Assembly: GCF_042186555.1 (NCBI RefSeq)
Contig: NC_133330.1
Coordinates: forward strand, 341,631,911 to 341,695,910
Direction: 5' to 3'
Origin: Aquarana catesbeiana
Taxonomy: Eukaryota; Chordata; Amphibia; Anura; Ranidae
DNA: 64,000 bases
The position numbers and the translations under genes are program-made. The first letter of the stretch is position 1. Each line of letters begins with the position of its first letter. The notes below the pieces were generated by a model that saw only the letters and a list, made by a program, of their open reading frames with translations, searched no databases and was not told the DNA's origin. Below are positions 1 through 8,813 of this stretch, piece after piece.

Positions 1-828
1 AACACAATTATTGAATATAATTTTTAATTTTTTTGTTCCTCAGCAGGTCCTCCTCCAGGGAAGAGGGGGGGGAGAGGGCGGGGGCCCCCAGGCCCTGGTT
101 CCGATCTTGGGTCATGTGATTCTATATCTCTAAGTGTAGATATGTAGAATGTCGGGTGAATATATTTTGATTGTGATTAGAACAAAAAAAGATTATCGGA
201 TCCCCTTTCAGGAGTCCCCGCTGGGGAGATTCCCCCTCTATGTGTTTGGTGTCACTGGGACAGAAAGTGACGAAAACCTGAGGGGGCGAGGGGTGTCACC
301 CTTCCCTGCTCCGCCCACAACTGGAGAACGTTCTCATTGTACATTTACTTCAAAGACATCCCGCCCTCATCAACTCCCCCTCCCCCGATCAACTCCCCCC
401 TCCCCCGATCAATTCAACCCGAACACACCCCCTCCCCCCCAATCTCACCAAACCCCAACATTGAACACCCCTCCCCCCAAACACATACCCCCCCCCCCCA
501 CCTACAACACTCCCCACCCTACCTTGGACACTCCCCTTCTCACCCCCACTACCAACACCCCCCCCCAACACAGGATCACGAATGCCGGTCCTGAGGAATA
601 TATTACAGGAGGACTCCGTATGCTGGGAGCGGAGTGCCTCCACATACCTGACAATGTGTACACAGCGCCCTCTGGTGGGGGAGGAGTTCAGGGAACCTTT
701 CGGGGGGGCAGAGCCCTGTGGTGGGTGGAGCTGTGTGTCAGATGTCTGAGTTGTGACTCCTCCCATCAGACTCCAGTTATCACCATGGGGATGGCGGTCG
801 CCCTCCGAGGGGCGGAACCTCCACTCAC
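1..828. other. FAAH-type gene intron 3 (partial), C-rich low-complexity DNA
   Basis: This lies downstream of the third FAAH-type exon on the minus strand, so it should be intronic. About 360-570 is a C-rich stretch with short imperfect repeats of an ACACCCC/TCCCCCGATCAACTC type. Open frames here come from low complexity. I see no exon or RNA gene. Confidence 0.5.
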
Positions 829-2746
829 CTTGTAGTCATATTTGTCCTTCAGACTGATGGGGACGCCGTACAGAGGGCCTCGGACAGTCTCGTGTTGCAG
901 TCTCTCCAGCTGCTCCTCACACTCAGGTAGGTAGTCGGTGAGGCAGTTCACCTGATGGGTCACTTCCAGAGCCTGCACACAGAGAACACCAATCACTGAC
1001 CCGCCCACTAAGACCACCATCCAATTCCAGAGCCGGGGGGAGAATCCTCATATAGAGAAGATTCTGGGGGCCTCGGAGCTCCCCCATCACTTACCTGCTT
1101 CATGTAGATGGAGAGAACCGTCTCCGGAGTCACCTCCCCCGACCGCAACTTCTCCGTCAGATCCGCCAATGGGAGGTCCAAGATGGTGAATGGATCATCT
1201 ACATGTTTCTGGGGATAAAGAGAGACAGTGAGGGGGAGGGCAATACTTGGGCCCCGCCCACTTCATGTACAGACATAGGGGAAGGGGCAATACTAGGGCT
1301 CCGCCTACTTCATGTACAGACATAGGGGAGGGGCAATACTAGGGCTCTGCCTATTTCCCCCGAACAGGCATGGGGAGGAGCAATACTGAGGCTCCGCCCA
1401 CTTCATGTACAGACATAGGGGAGGGGCAATATCAGGGCTCCACCCACTTTCTGTACAGACACAGGGGAGGGGCCTGAACACATCACTACAGGAGGAGGAG
1501 CAAGGGACCCAGAGGGGGAGGAGACTATGAGGGTGGTACCTGTCAGTGGAGGCGGGTCTGTACATCTGGGGCGGTACCTGTCTATGGGGGCGGGGCTGTG
1601 TAGGGGGCGGTACCTGATGGTTGATGCAGGTCAATATCTGGGGGCGGTGCCTGTTGGTGGAGGTGGGTCTATATTTGAGGTGGTACTTGTTGATGGAGGC
1701 AGGTCTATATCTGGGAGCAGTACCTGTTGGTGGAGGCGGGTCTATATCTGGGGGAGGTACCTGTCTGTGGGGGTGGGTCTCTATATATTGGGGCGGTACC
1801 TGTCAGTGGAGATGGGAATATGTAGAGGCGGTACCTGTTGGTGGAGGCGGAACTCTATATCTTGGGCGGGGCAGGGGCGGTACCTGTTGGTGGAGGCGGG
1901 GCAGTACCTGTCAGTGGAGTAGGGGGCGGTACCTGTCAGTGGAGGTGGAGTAGGGGGCGGTACCTTCGGAGGAGGCGGGGCAGTACCTGTCAGTGGAGGT
2001 GGAGTAGGGGGGCAGTACCTGTCGGAGGAGGCAGGGCAGTACCTGTCGGTGGAGTAGGGGCGGTACCTGTTGGGGGAGGCAGGGCAGTACCTGTCAGTGG
2101 AGGTGGAGTAGGGGGCTGTACCTGTCGGAGGAGGCGGGGCAGTACCTGTCAGCGGAGGCGGGGTAGGGGGCAGTGCCCTCGGAGGAGGCGGGGTAGGGGG
2201 CGGTACCTGTCATTGGGGTAGGGGGTGGTACCTGTCGGAGGAGGCGGGGTAGGGGGCGGTACCTGTCGGAGGAGACGGGGTAGGGGGCGGTACCTGTCAG
2301 CGGAGGCGGGGTAGGGGGTGGTACCTGTCGGAGGAGGCGGGGTAGGGGGTGGTACCTGTTGGAGGAGGCGGGGTAGGGGGTGGTACCTGTTGGTGGAGGC
2401 GGGGTAGGGGGTGGTACCTGTCGGAGGAGGCGGGGTAGGGGGCGGTACCTGTCGGCGGGGTAGGGGGTGGTACCTGTCGGAGGAGGCGGGGTAGGGGGTG
2501 GTACCTGTTGGTGGAGGCGGGGTAGGGGGCGGTACCTGTTGGTGGAGGCGGGGTAGGGGGCGGTACCTGTCGGCGGTCGGCCTCTATCTCCATCCTCAGG
2601 AGGTTTCTCTCTCTCTTCTGTCGGGTGATTTCTATTCTCTCCCGGATGTTCCTCCTCCTCATCCATCCCACCAGGAGGTACATCGCTCCGGCACCTCCGA
2701 GCACCGCCAACATTCCCCTCCGCACATCCTCCGATCCGCACTCCAT
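829..2746 (-). CDS. faah: Fatty-acid amide hydrolase (FAAH-type), exons 1-3, 5' part of gene
   Basis: Serine hydrolase of the amidase-signature family that cleaves fatty-acid amides such as anandamide at the endoplasmic reticulum membrane. Exon 1 is 2746-2567 (60 codons, start MECGSEDVRRG, hydrophobic stretch about residues 11-28, then basic). Exon 2 is 1208-1095 (38 codons, contains LPLADLTEKLRSGEVTPETV). Exon 3 is 972-829 (48 codons, contains GPLYGVPISLKDKYDYK). All junctions are phase 0, with donors CAG/GTACCG, CAG/GTAAGT and AAG/GTGAGT and acceptors CCCCAG and GTGCAG. The Lys of GVPISLK, at about residue 140, matches the catalytic lysine of the Ser-Ser-Lys triad (Lys142 in human FAAH). 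The glycine/serine-rich amidase signature with both serines must lie beyond the window edge. Paralogues such as the VDHAP-like FAAH relatives of non-mammals cannot be excluded. Confidence 0.85.
1225..1480. repeat. Short tandem repeat in FAAH-type intron 1
   Basis: About four imperfect copies of a 50-60 bp unit containing CTTCATGTACAGACATAGGG and GGGGCAATACTAGGGCTCCG. It is intronic between exons 1 and 2. Confidence 0.7.
1530..2563. repeat. 31-bp-type minisatellite filling FAAH-type intron 1
   Basis: GGTACC-containing units recur from about 1536 up to exon 1. The consensus, mostly 31 bp with variants, reads GGTACCTGTCGGAGGAGGCG then GGGTAGGGGGC on the plus strand. On the gene strand every unit carries CGACAGGTACC, which is the exact exon 1/intron 1 donor junction (CAG/GTACCG at 2567/2566). 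The array begins at the donor itself, so the unit seems to have been copied from the exon end. Copies nearer exon 2 are more diverged. Open frames running through it come from the repeat. Confidence 0.9.
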
Positions 2747-2883
2747 CACTGACCGCTGGACTGGGAGGAGCCCGGAGATACCTGCTGAGCGAACCCCGCC
2801 TTTTGCTCTACCTGACTCCGCTCCTACACTGCTAGGATCCGCTGTGCTGTCTCCGGTGTTCTGCCGAGAAATTTCCCCCGGTG

Positions 2884-3295
2884 GATAAGGACCCCCCTGT
2901 ACTGCGCATGTGTGCGCTTGCGCAGTACAAACTACTACAGTGATGCCGAACATAAAGAGCTGTGAGTGAGCTCTACACCGCGCATGCGCAATTAACATGA
3001 CATTGTACCAGACGATGCCGCACGCTCCCGATGCTCGTGCTACTCTGTAAGGGGCGGGTCTATTATTACTGTTATATCTGTAGGCACCCGCCCCTTACAC
3101 GATATAACAGTAATAATAGACCCGCCCCTTGCAGAGTAGCACGAGCACTGGGAGCGTGCGGCATCGTCAGGTACAATGTCATGTTAATTGCGCATGCGCG
3201 GTGTAGAGCTCACTCACAGCTCTTTATGTTCGGCAATTTTCGCCAGCTCCATAGTCCTTTGTACTGCGCAAGCGCAGTACAGGGGGGTCCTTATC
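2884..3295. mobile_element. Palindromic foldback/MITE-like element upstream of FAAH-type exon 1
   Basis: Two arms of about 190 bp, inverted around position 3090. The outer ends read GATAAGGACCCCCCTGTACT and its complement. The inner part has CGCGCATGCGCAATTAACAT and a GGGGCGGGTCTATTATTACT stem. It starts about 140 bp upstream of the FAAH-type start codon, so it probably overlaps the promoter or 5' UTR. I see no clear target-site duplication and no coding capacity. Confidence 0.85.
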
Positions 3296-3710
3296 ATTCA
3301 TACCCGAGGGGGGAGCATTACATCCTATTGTGACCCCACTGAAGAGAATTATCATCTTTATGTGTCCCGGGGTCACCCAGAGAGGAAGTGAGGGAGAATC
3401 CTCCATTGTGGACACCATGCCGGTGACAACCGTCTATGAGGAGGATTTCCGGGGTGTCACCGAGACAGGAAGTGATAGGAAATCCTCCAATAGAGGAAAG
3501 ATGGGGGGGCAGTTCTGTCCTCTGCAGGTAGGGGGAGATAGGAGATGAACCGCAAGCCTCCAACTAAACCCGGAGAATGTCCTTATGGGTGACAGACATT
3601 CACCTCCCTCCTGGAGCCTGACTGAAAAACTGCCAGAGATGACGTCATCCCGTCACTAACACATTCCGCCCCTGATTATAACCCCCCCCTTCCCCTTGGA
3701 TGGGAAGTGG
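3296..3710. other. Unannotated spacer
   Basis: Purine-rich DNA with a short repeated GTCACC(C/G)AGA(C/G)AGGAAGTGA motif. I see no gene, exon or transposon that I can support. Confidence 0.4.
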
Positions 3711-3998
3711 TTAATGACATCCCAGTCTTAGTCCGTAGGGTTCAATATTGAATTGGCTCCGCCCTTTACAGCTATAACAGCTTCATCTCTTCTGGGAAGG
3801 CTGTCCACAAGGTTTAGGAGTGTGTCTATGGGAATGTTTGACCATTCTTCCAGAAGAGCATATGTGAGGTCAGGCACTGATGTTGGAAGAGAAGGCCTGT
3901 CTCGCAGTCTCCGCTCTAATTCATCCCAAAGGTAGTTCTATCATGTTGAGGTCAGGACTCTGTGCAGGACAGTCAAGTTCCTCCACTCCAAACTCGAC
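3711..3998 (-). pseudogene. Tc1-like transposase 3' fragment
   Basis: On the minus strand this reads as the C-terminal part of a Tc1-family transposase: the SPDLN-like motif region, then (E)LERRLRDRPS, LEEWSNIPIDTLLNLVDSLP and an AVIAVKGG-like end. A typical Tc1 3' flank follows (CCTA(C/T)GGA(C/T)TAAGA-(C/A)TGGGATGTCA). The N-terminal helix-turn-helix and first catalytic residues are absent, so this is a dead relic. Confidence 0.8.
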
Positions 3999-3999
3999 C

Positions 4000-4160
4000 C
4001 CCCTCCCCCATTTAGGGATCTCCTCAACTCTCCCACTGACCCCCCAATATAGAGCTCTAACCCTACTGACCCCCCCAATATAGAGATCATACCTACCCCG
4101 CTGACCCCCCCCCCCAATATAGAGATCTCCTCACCTCCCCCACTGAACCCCGCACAGGGA
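4000..4160. repeat. Short tandem repeat, CTGACCCCCCAATATAGAG type
   Basis: Three to four imperfect copies of a unit containing CTGACCCCCCAATATAGAG and (A/G)TC(T/C)CCTCA. No gene content. Confidence 0.65.
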
Positions 4161-4304
4161 ACAGACTGTGAGATTTGTGACATAGATCCCAACATGTCCC
4201 GGAGTGGGGGGTTTAGAGGGGGAAACATTCACCAACCACCAATACCGGGAGAAGAATAACTAAGTATCTGGGTAATGACCCTTTCTACCAATCACATCAC
4301 ACCT

Positions 4305-5175
4305 CCTGTGTTCGGGGAGTTGGAGGTTTATGGGGTTGGTATTGGAGGATTGTTGGGGGGGGGATGATTTTGAGGGCTGTTGGTATTGGGGGAGGGGGGT
4401 TTAGAGGTATTTGAGGATTGGTGTTGGAGGGTTGTTGAGTTGGTGGGGGGGGGATAATTTGGAGGGCTGTTGGGTTGCGGCTTGTTGGGTTGGTGTTAGA
4501 GGGTTGAACTTGAAAGGGTGTTGGGGGAGGGGGTGTTGGGTTTTCGAGTAGAGTTGCCACCTCATCCCTTTAAACCCGAGCACATATGAATTACTCGGGT
4601 TCTGAGGCTAATTTAATTCTGATAAGGCACCAAGTGAATTTAATTACCACCTTAATCAGCCAGAGAACCTTTGTAATTAATATGTGTTCGGGTTTAAAGG
4701 GATGAGGTGGCAACCATAGTTTCGAGGGATTGGAGGATTGGTTTTGGAGGGTTGTTGGGTTGGTGTTGGGGGGGCGGCTTGTTGGGTTGGTGTTAGAGGG
4801 TTGAACTTGAAGGGGTGTTGGGGGAGGGTTGTTGGGTTGGTGTTGGGGGGGCGGCTTGTTGGGTTGGTGTTAGAGGGTTGAACTTGAAGGGGTGTTGGGT
4901 TTCGAGGGATTGGAGGATTGGTTTTGGAGGGTTATTGGGTTGGTGTTGGGGGGGGCTTGTTGGGTTGGTGTTAGAGGGTTGAACTTGAAGGGGTGTTGGG
5001 GGAGGGTTGTTGGGTTGGTGTTGGGGGGGTGCTTGTTGGGTTGGTGTTAGAGGGTTGAACTTGAAGGGGTGTTGGGGGAGGGGGTGTTGGGTTTCGAGGG
5101 ATTGTAGGATTGGTTTTGGAGGGTTGTTGGGTTGGTGTTGGAGGGGTTTTCTGGGGGGTTGGTTGGGATGTGGAG
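4305..5175. repeat. GT-rich minisatellite interrupted by a MITE
   Basis: Tandem and higher-order repeats built from GGTGTTAGAGGGTTGAACTT, GAAGGGGTGTTGGGGGAGGG and GGATTGGTTTTGGAGGGTTG. The large repeat blocks are roughly 150-200 bp. The array is split at 4549-4719 by an inserted element. Long open frames in it are repeat artefacts. Confidence 0.85.
4549..4719. mobile_element. hAT-type MITE inside the minisatellite
   Basis: 171 bp with inverted ends reading GTTGCCACCTCATCCCTTTA and its complement. It is flanked by direct copies of TTTCGAG (4542-4548 and 4720-4726), a sequence normally present once in the surrounding repeat unit. The 7-8 bp duplication and the terminal repeat fit a non-autonomous hAT element. 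Confidence 0.85.
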
Positions 5176-5333
5176 TTGGGGAATGTGTTAGGTTATAGTA
5201 TGTTGGGATTTGGGGTGTTGTGTGAAGGAGGTTCAGTCTGATTTTTCCCATCACTTCTTGTGTGGAATTGGTGACCCCAGAATGGGAGGTGCGGTGTCCC
5301 CTCAATGACTGCAGTGTCCCCTCCCCCCCACAG
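5176..5333. other. Flank of UQCRH-like exon
   Basis: Ends in a good polypyrimidine tract and acceptor (CCCCTCCCCCCCACAG) just before 5334. No other gene content is seen. Confidence 0.45.
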
Positions 5334-5473
5334 GATCCACTGACAGTGGTGAGAGAGCACTGCGAGCAGACCAGACGGGGAAATGTGTGAAGATTCGGGA
5401 ACATCTGGAGCTCTGCGAGACCTGAGTCAACTCCCGATCCAACACCCAGGAGGAATGTGTGGAGGAATTGTTC
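5334..5473 (+). pseudogene. uqcrh: UQCRH-like exon, frameshifted (cytochrome bc1 hinge protein)
   Basis: After a clean splice acceptor the first 36 bases read DPLTVVREHCEQ. In a second frame the sequence continues KCVKIREHLELCET, stop, VNSRSNTQEECVEELF. This matches the conserved middle of the mitochondrial complex III hinge protein (human DPLTTVREQCEQ...CVKARERLELCDERVSSRS...EELF), including two of its cysteines. A 5-bp excess near 5371-5384 breaks the frame, and TGA replaces an expected Arg codon at about 5425. No neighbouring UQCRH exons (acidic N-terminus, LHARDHC end) were found. The preceding intron-like acceptor argues against a processed retrocopy. It could also be an assembly error in a real exon. 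Confidence 0.7.
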
Positions 5474-5479
5474 GTGTTA

Positions 5480-5590
5480 GTAATGGGGGAGGGTAGTTTG
5501 CTATGTGAGTAATGGGGGAGGGGAGGGTAGTTTGCTGTGTGAGTGATGGGGGAGGGGAGGGTAGTTTGCTGTGTGAGTGATGGGGAGGGG
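5480..5590. repeat. Short tandem repeat GGGTAGTTTGCTRTGTGAGT
   Basis: Three copies of a roughly 40-bp unit containing GTAGTTTGCT(A/G)TGTGAGT and GATGGGGGAGGGGA. Confidence 0.75.
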
Positions 5591-5926
5591 CCTAGTTGGA
5601 GGTTGGTGGGGGAGGGTAGGGCCAGTAGATGACGGTCGGATAGCCGGTAGGTGGTGGTTGGGCTTGCTGACTACTTGTAAACTTAGAGCTGTGTTAGGAA
5701 GCGAGAGCCGCGTAAGCCGACGCCTCCTCTGTAGTGAAGTGTGCACACGTCACATGATTGGTGGGTGTGGCGCCAAGTATGACCCATTCCAGTGAATGAG
5801 GCCGCTCTGTAAGTGCCCTGAAACCTTGTGCAGTACAGCAAACAAGGGGTTACAGCGGGCAGCGTTGTTTTGCTTTCTCACCACCTGCTTCAACCCCCCC
5901 TTGGACCCCGCAGAAGCATGCAGTTA
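5591..5926. other. Unannotated spacer
   Basis: No coding, RNA or transposon feature that I can support. Confidence 0.4.
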
Positions 5927-6166
5927 GGGTCGGTTCACACTGAGGCAGCACGACCTGCACACGACTGCAGCGGCGACTTGCAAACCGACTTCTGTATAGA
6001 AGTCAATGCAAGTCGCCTGAAGTCGCCCCCAAAGTAGTACAGGAATCTTTTTCTAAGTCGGAGCGACTCGTGTCGTTCCTATTAGAACGGTTCTATTGTA
6101 CAGAATGGAGCGCGACTTGTCAGGCGGCTAAGTCGCCTGACAAGTGGCCCCAGTGTGAACCGAGCC
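5927..6166. mobile_element. Harbinger-like MITE with GGTTCACACTG ends
   Basis: 240 bp with inverted ends (CGGTTCACACTG at left, CAGTGTGAACCG at right). TTA lies at the left flank and TCA at the right, close to a TTA target duplication. Two partial copies of its right end occur at 6660-6702 and 7503-7545 as part of local duplications and end in TTA. Confidence 0.8.
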
Positions 6167-7590
6167 TCACGGGGTGAAAATATAATATTTAATGTGGGGG
6201 AGGTATAGAATGTAATATATAATGGGGGAAGGGTAATGGGGGAAGGATACAGAATATATAATGATGATGTAGGGGGGGTATAGAATATAATGGGAGGGGG
6301 TATAGAATATATAATGATGATGGGGATATAGAGGGAAGTAGAAGGAATACAAAGAATGTGATTGGAAGGTGAGGTCTCCGGGGCGGCAAGTATAAAGGAA
6401 GTAGAAGGAATACAAAGAATGTGATTGGAAGGGGAGGTCTCCGGGGTGGGAAGTATACAGGAAGTAGAAGGAATACAAAGAATGTGATTGGAAGGTGAGG
6501 TCTCCGGGGCGGCAAGTATAAAGGAAGTAGAAGGAATACAAAGCATGTGATTGGAAGGTGAAGTTTCCGGCGGGAGATAGAAGGAATACAAAGTATGTGA
6601 ACCTATCGAAGGGAGATCTGTGGGCGATGTGAGGAGGCCGGTGAAGGCTGGTAGAGGGGGAGTCGCCTGACAAGTTGCCCCAGTGTAAACCGAGCCTTAC
6701 GGGGTGAGAATATAATATTTAATGTGGGGGAGGTATAGAATGTAATATATAATGAGGGGGAGGGTACAGAATATATAATGATGATGGGGGTATAGCGGGT
6801 AGTATAAAGAATACAAAGAATGTGATTGGAAGGTGAGGTCTCCAGGGCGGGCAGTATACAGGAAGTAGAGGGAATACAAAGAATGTGATTGGAAGGTGAG
6901 GTCTCCGGGGCGGGAAGTATACAGGAAGTAGAAGGAATACAAGGAATGTGATTGGAAGGTGAGGTCCCAGGGGCGGGAAGTATACAGGAAGTAGAAGGAA
7001 TACAAAGAATGTGATTGGAAGGTGAGGTCCCAGGGGCAGGAAGTATACAGGAAGTAGAAGGAATACAAAGAATGTGATTGGAAGGTGAGGTCTCCGGGGC
7101 GGGAAGTATACAGGAAGTAGAGGGAATACAAAGAATGTGATTGGAAGGTGAGGTCTCCGGGGCGGGAAGTATACAGGAAGTAGAAGGAATACAAGGAATG
7201 TGATTGGAAGGTGAGGTCCCAGGGGCGGGAAGTATACAGGAAGTAGAAGGAATACAAAGAATGTGATTGGAAGGTGAGGTCCCAGGGGCGGGAAGTATAC
7301 AGGAAGTAGAAGGAATACAAAGAATGTGATTGGAAGGTGAGGTCTCCGGGGCGGGAAGTATACAGGAAGTAGAGGGAATACAAAGAATGTGACTGGAAGG
7401 TGAGGTCTCCGGGGCGGGAAGTAGAAGGTTTACAAAGTATATGAACCTATCGAAGGGAGATCTGTGGGCGAAGTGAGGAGGCCGGTGAAGGCTGGTAAAG
7501 GGGGAGTCACCTGACAAGTTGCCCCAGTGTAAACCGAGCCTTACGGGGTGAGAAAATAATATTTAATTTGGGGGAGGTATAGAAACTAAA
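6131..7590. repeat. 63-bp minisatellite in duplicated blocks
   Basis: The core unit is 63 bp (GGAAGTAGAAGGAATACAAA, GAATGTGATTGGAAGGTGAG, GTCTCCGGGGCGGG...), about 4 copies in 6320-6590 and about 10 in 6800-7430. The whole block starting at the MITE end (AGTCGCCTGACAAGTTGCCC) recurs at 6131, 6660 and 7503, so it was duplicated as a higher-order unit. The period of 21 codons explains long open frames on the minus strand. Confidence 0.9.
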
Positions 7591-8016
7591 CTAAAACATT
7601 CTTAAATGAGAAATAGACCATAAAGTGTCAATTCTTTTATTCATGAATTGCAAACATGGAGGACAATAGATGCACTGTGTTCAGAAACACAGATTGGCTT
7701 ATAAAAACATATATTTTTATAACACAATATCTTCTAAAAACTTAATTGACATGATTGTAAATGCACCCTGGAGTGTACCCTTTACAAATAAAACATGTGT
7801 CCTATTTTGTTTTCAAAGATGCTCACTGTGGGGGTGTCCATGTACGGGTTCCCAGCCATGGTTAGGGTGCTCAAACCAGGAATTGGGACAACTGGCCGTG
7901 GCAACTGAAATGCCGCTGGCAACCTATACATTTTTCACACAAAAAAGGATCCTCCTGTCCCTTTTTTTCCCTGTAGTACCTTTCATACAATGGACAGAGG
8001 GAGTAACACTCTGACT
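7591..8016. other. Unannotated AT-rich spacer
   Basis: Not recognised. It contains two AATAAA-like signals but no exon that I can support. Confidence 0.35.
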
Positions 8017-8021
8017 CACAG

Positions 8022-8309
8022 GGGTTGATTTACTAAAGGCAAACTGACTGTGCACTTTGCAAAGTGCAGTTACCCTCTGCAAGAGCAGGTGCTTCAGAGC
8101 TTAGTAAATGAGCAAAAGCTCTGCTGACTTCCATCATCCAATCATGTGCAAGCAAAAATGCAGTTTTTTTAATTTTCCTTGCATGTGATTGGGCATTCTT
8201 TGCAAAGTGAAGCCTAGCCTCATTTACTAAGCTCTGGAGCAAATGCACTTGCAGAGTGCAACTGCACTTTGCAAAGTGCACAGTCTAGTTGCTTTTAGTA
8301 AATCAACCC
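8022..8309. mobile_element. MITE with GGGTTGATTTACTAAAGGC ends
   Basis: 288 bp with inverted ends GGGTTGATTTACTAAAGGCA and CTTTTAGTAAATCAACCC. It is flanked by direct CACAG repeats at 8017-8021 and 8310-8314. It contains a (G)CACTTTGCAAAGTGCA palindrome twice. Related fragments occur at 45660-45713 and 49789-49978. Confidence 0.85.
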
Positions 8310-8314
8310 CACAG

Positions 8315-8813
8315 TCTCTGTGAAAGACACTCACACAGTCTGACTTAGTGTGTGTTTCTTTCTCTCCCACACATAGTGTGAGACGGGTCAAGCGACACAC
8401 AGGATGAGAACGGGTGACAGAGTGGAGAAGTGTCTGTGTCTTACTGGGGGGTGTATGATGGAGTGACACAGATTTTGAGAGAGTCCTACAAAGAGTGTGT
8501 GTCTATGTCTGTGTCTCAGAGTGTGCGAGCGAGTGGCTTAGACATTGTGATGGAGTGTGAGTTACACAGAGATTATGAGTATGGGAAACAAACGCACTCT
8601 GCGTCGTGTACAGTGTCATTTCAAAACTTCACTGACATGCTCTCTGTAATAGAGTGGGACTGAAAGTGACCCGCAGAGTTTGACTCGCTGTCTCTATCTC
8701 TGTCACTCTCTCTCCCACTTTGTCACCCAGAGATTGATAGAGAGGGACTCACACTGTGAGAAAATAAGTGACAGCGTGATAGAGGGACAGTGATAGGGAG
8801 TTGGATCCTTAGA
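8315..8813. other. Spacer rich in TG/CA and GTGTCTC motifs
   Basis: Imperfect TGTGTCTNAGAGTG-like words, no clear period and no gene. Confidence 0.35.

Noticed and set aside
2094..2998. Minus-strand 233-codon frame running through FAAH-type exon 1 into the array
   Set aside because: It merges real exon 1 codons with upstream and minisatellite sequence; homology stops at the donor at 2567.
6167..7517. Minus-strand frames up to 304 codons (SNHILCIPSTSCILPAPETS type)
   Set aside because: The 63-bp repeat is a multiple of 3; the frames end where the array ends.
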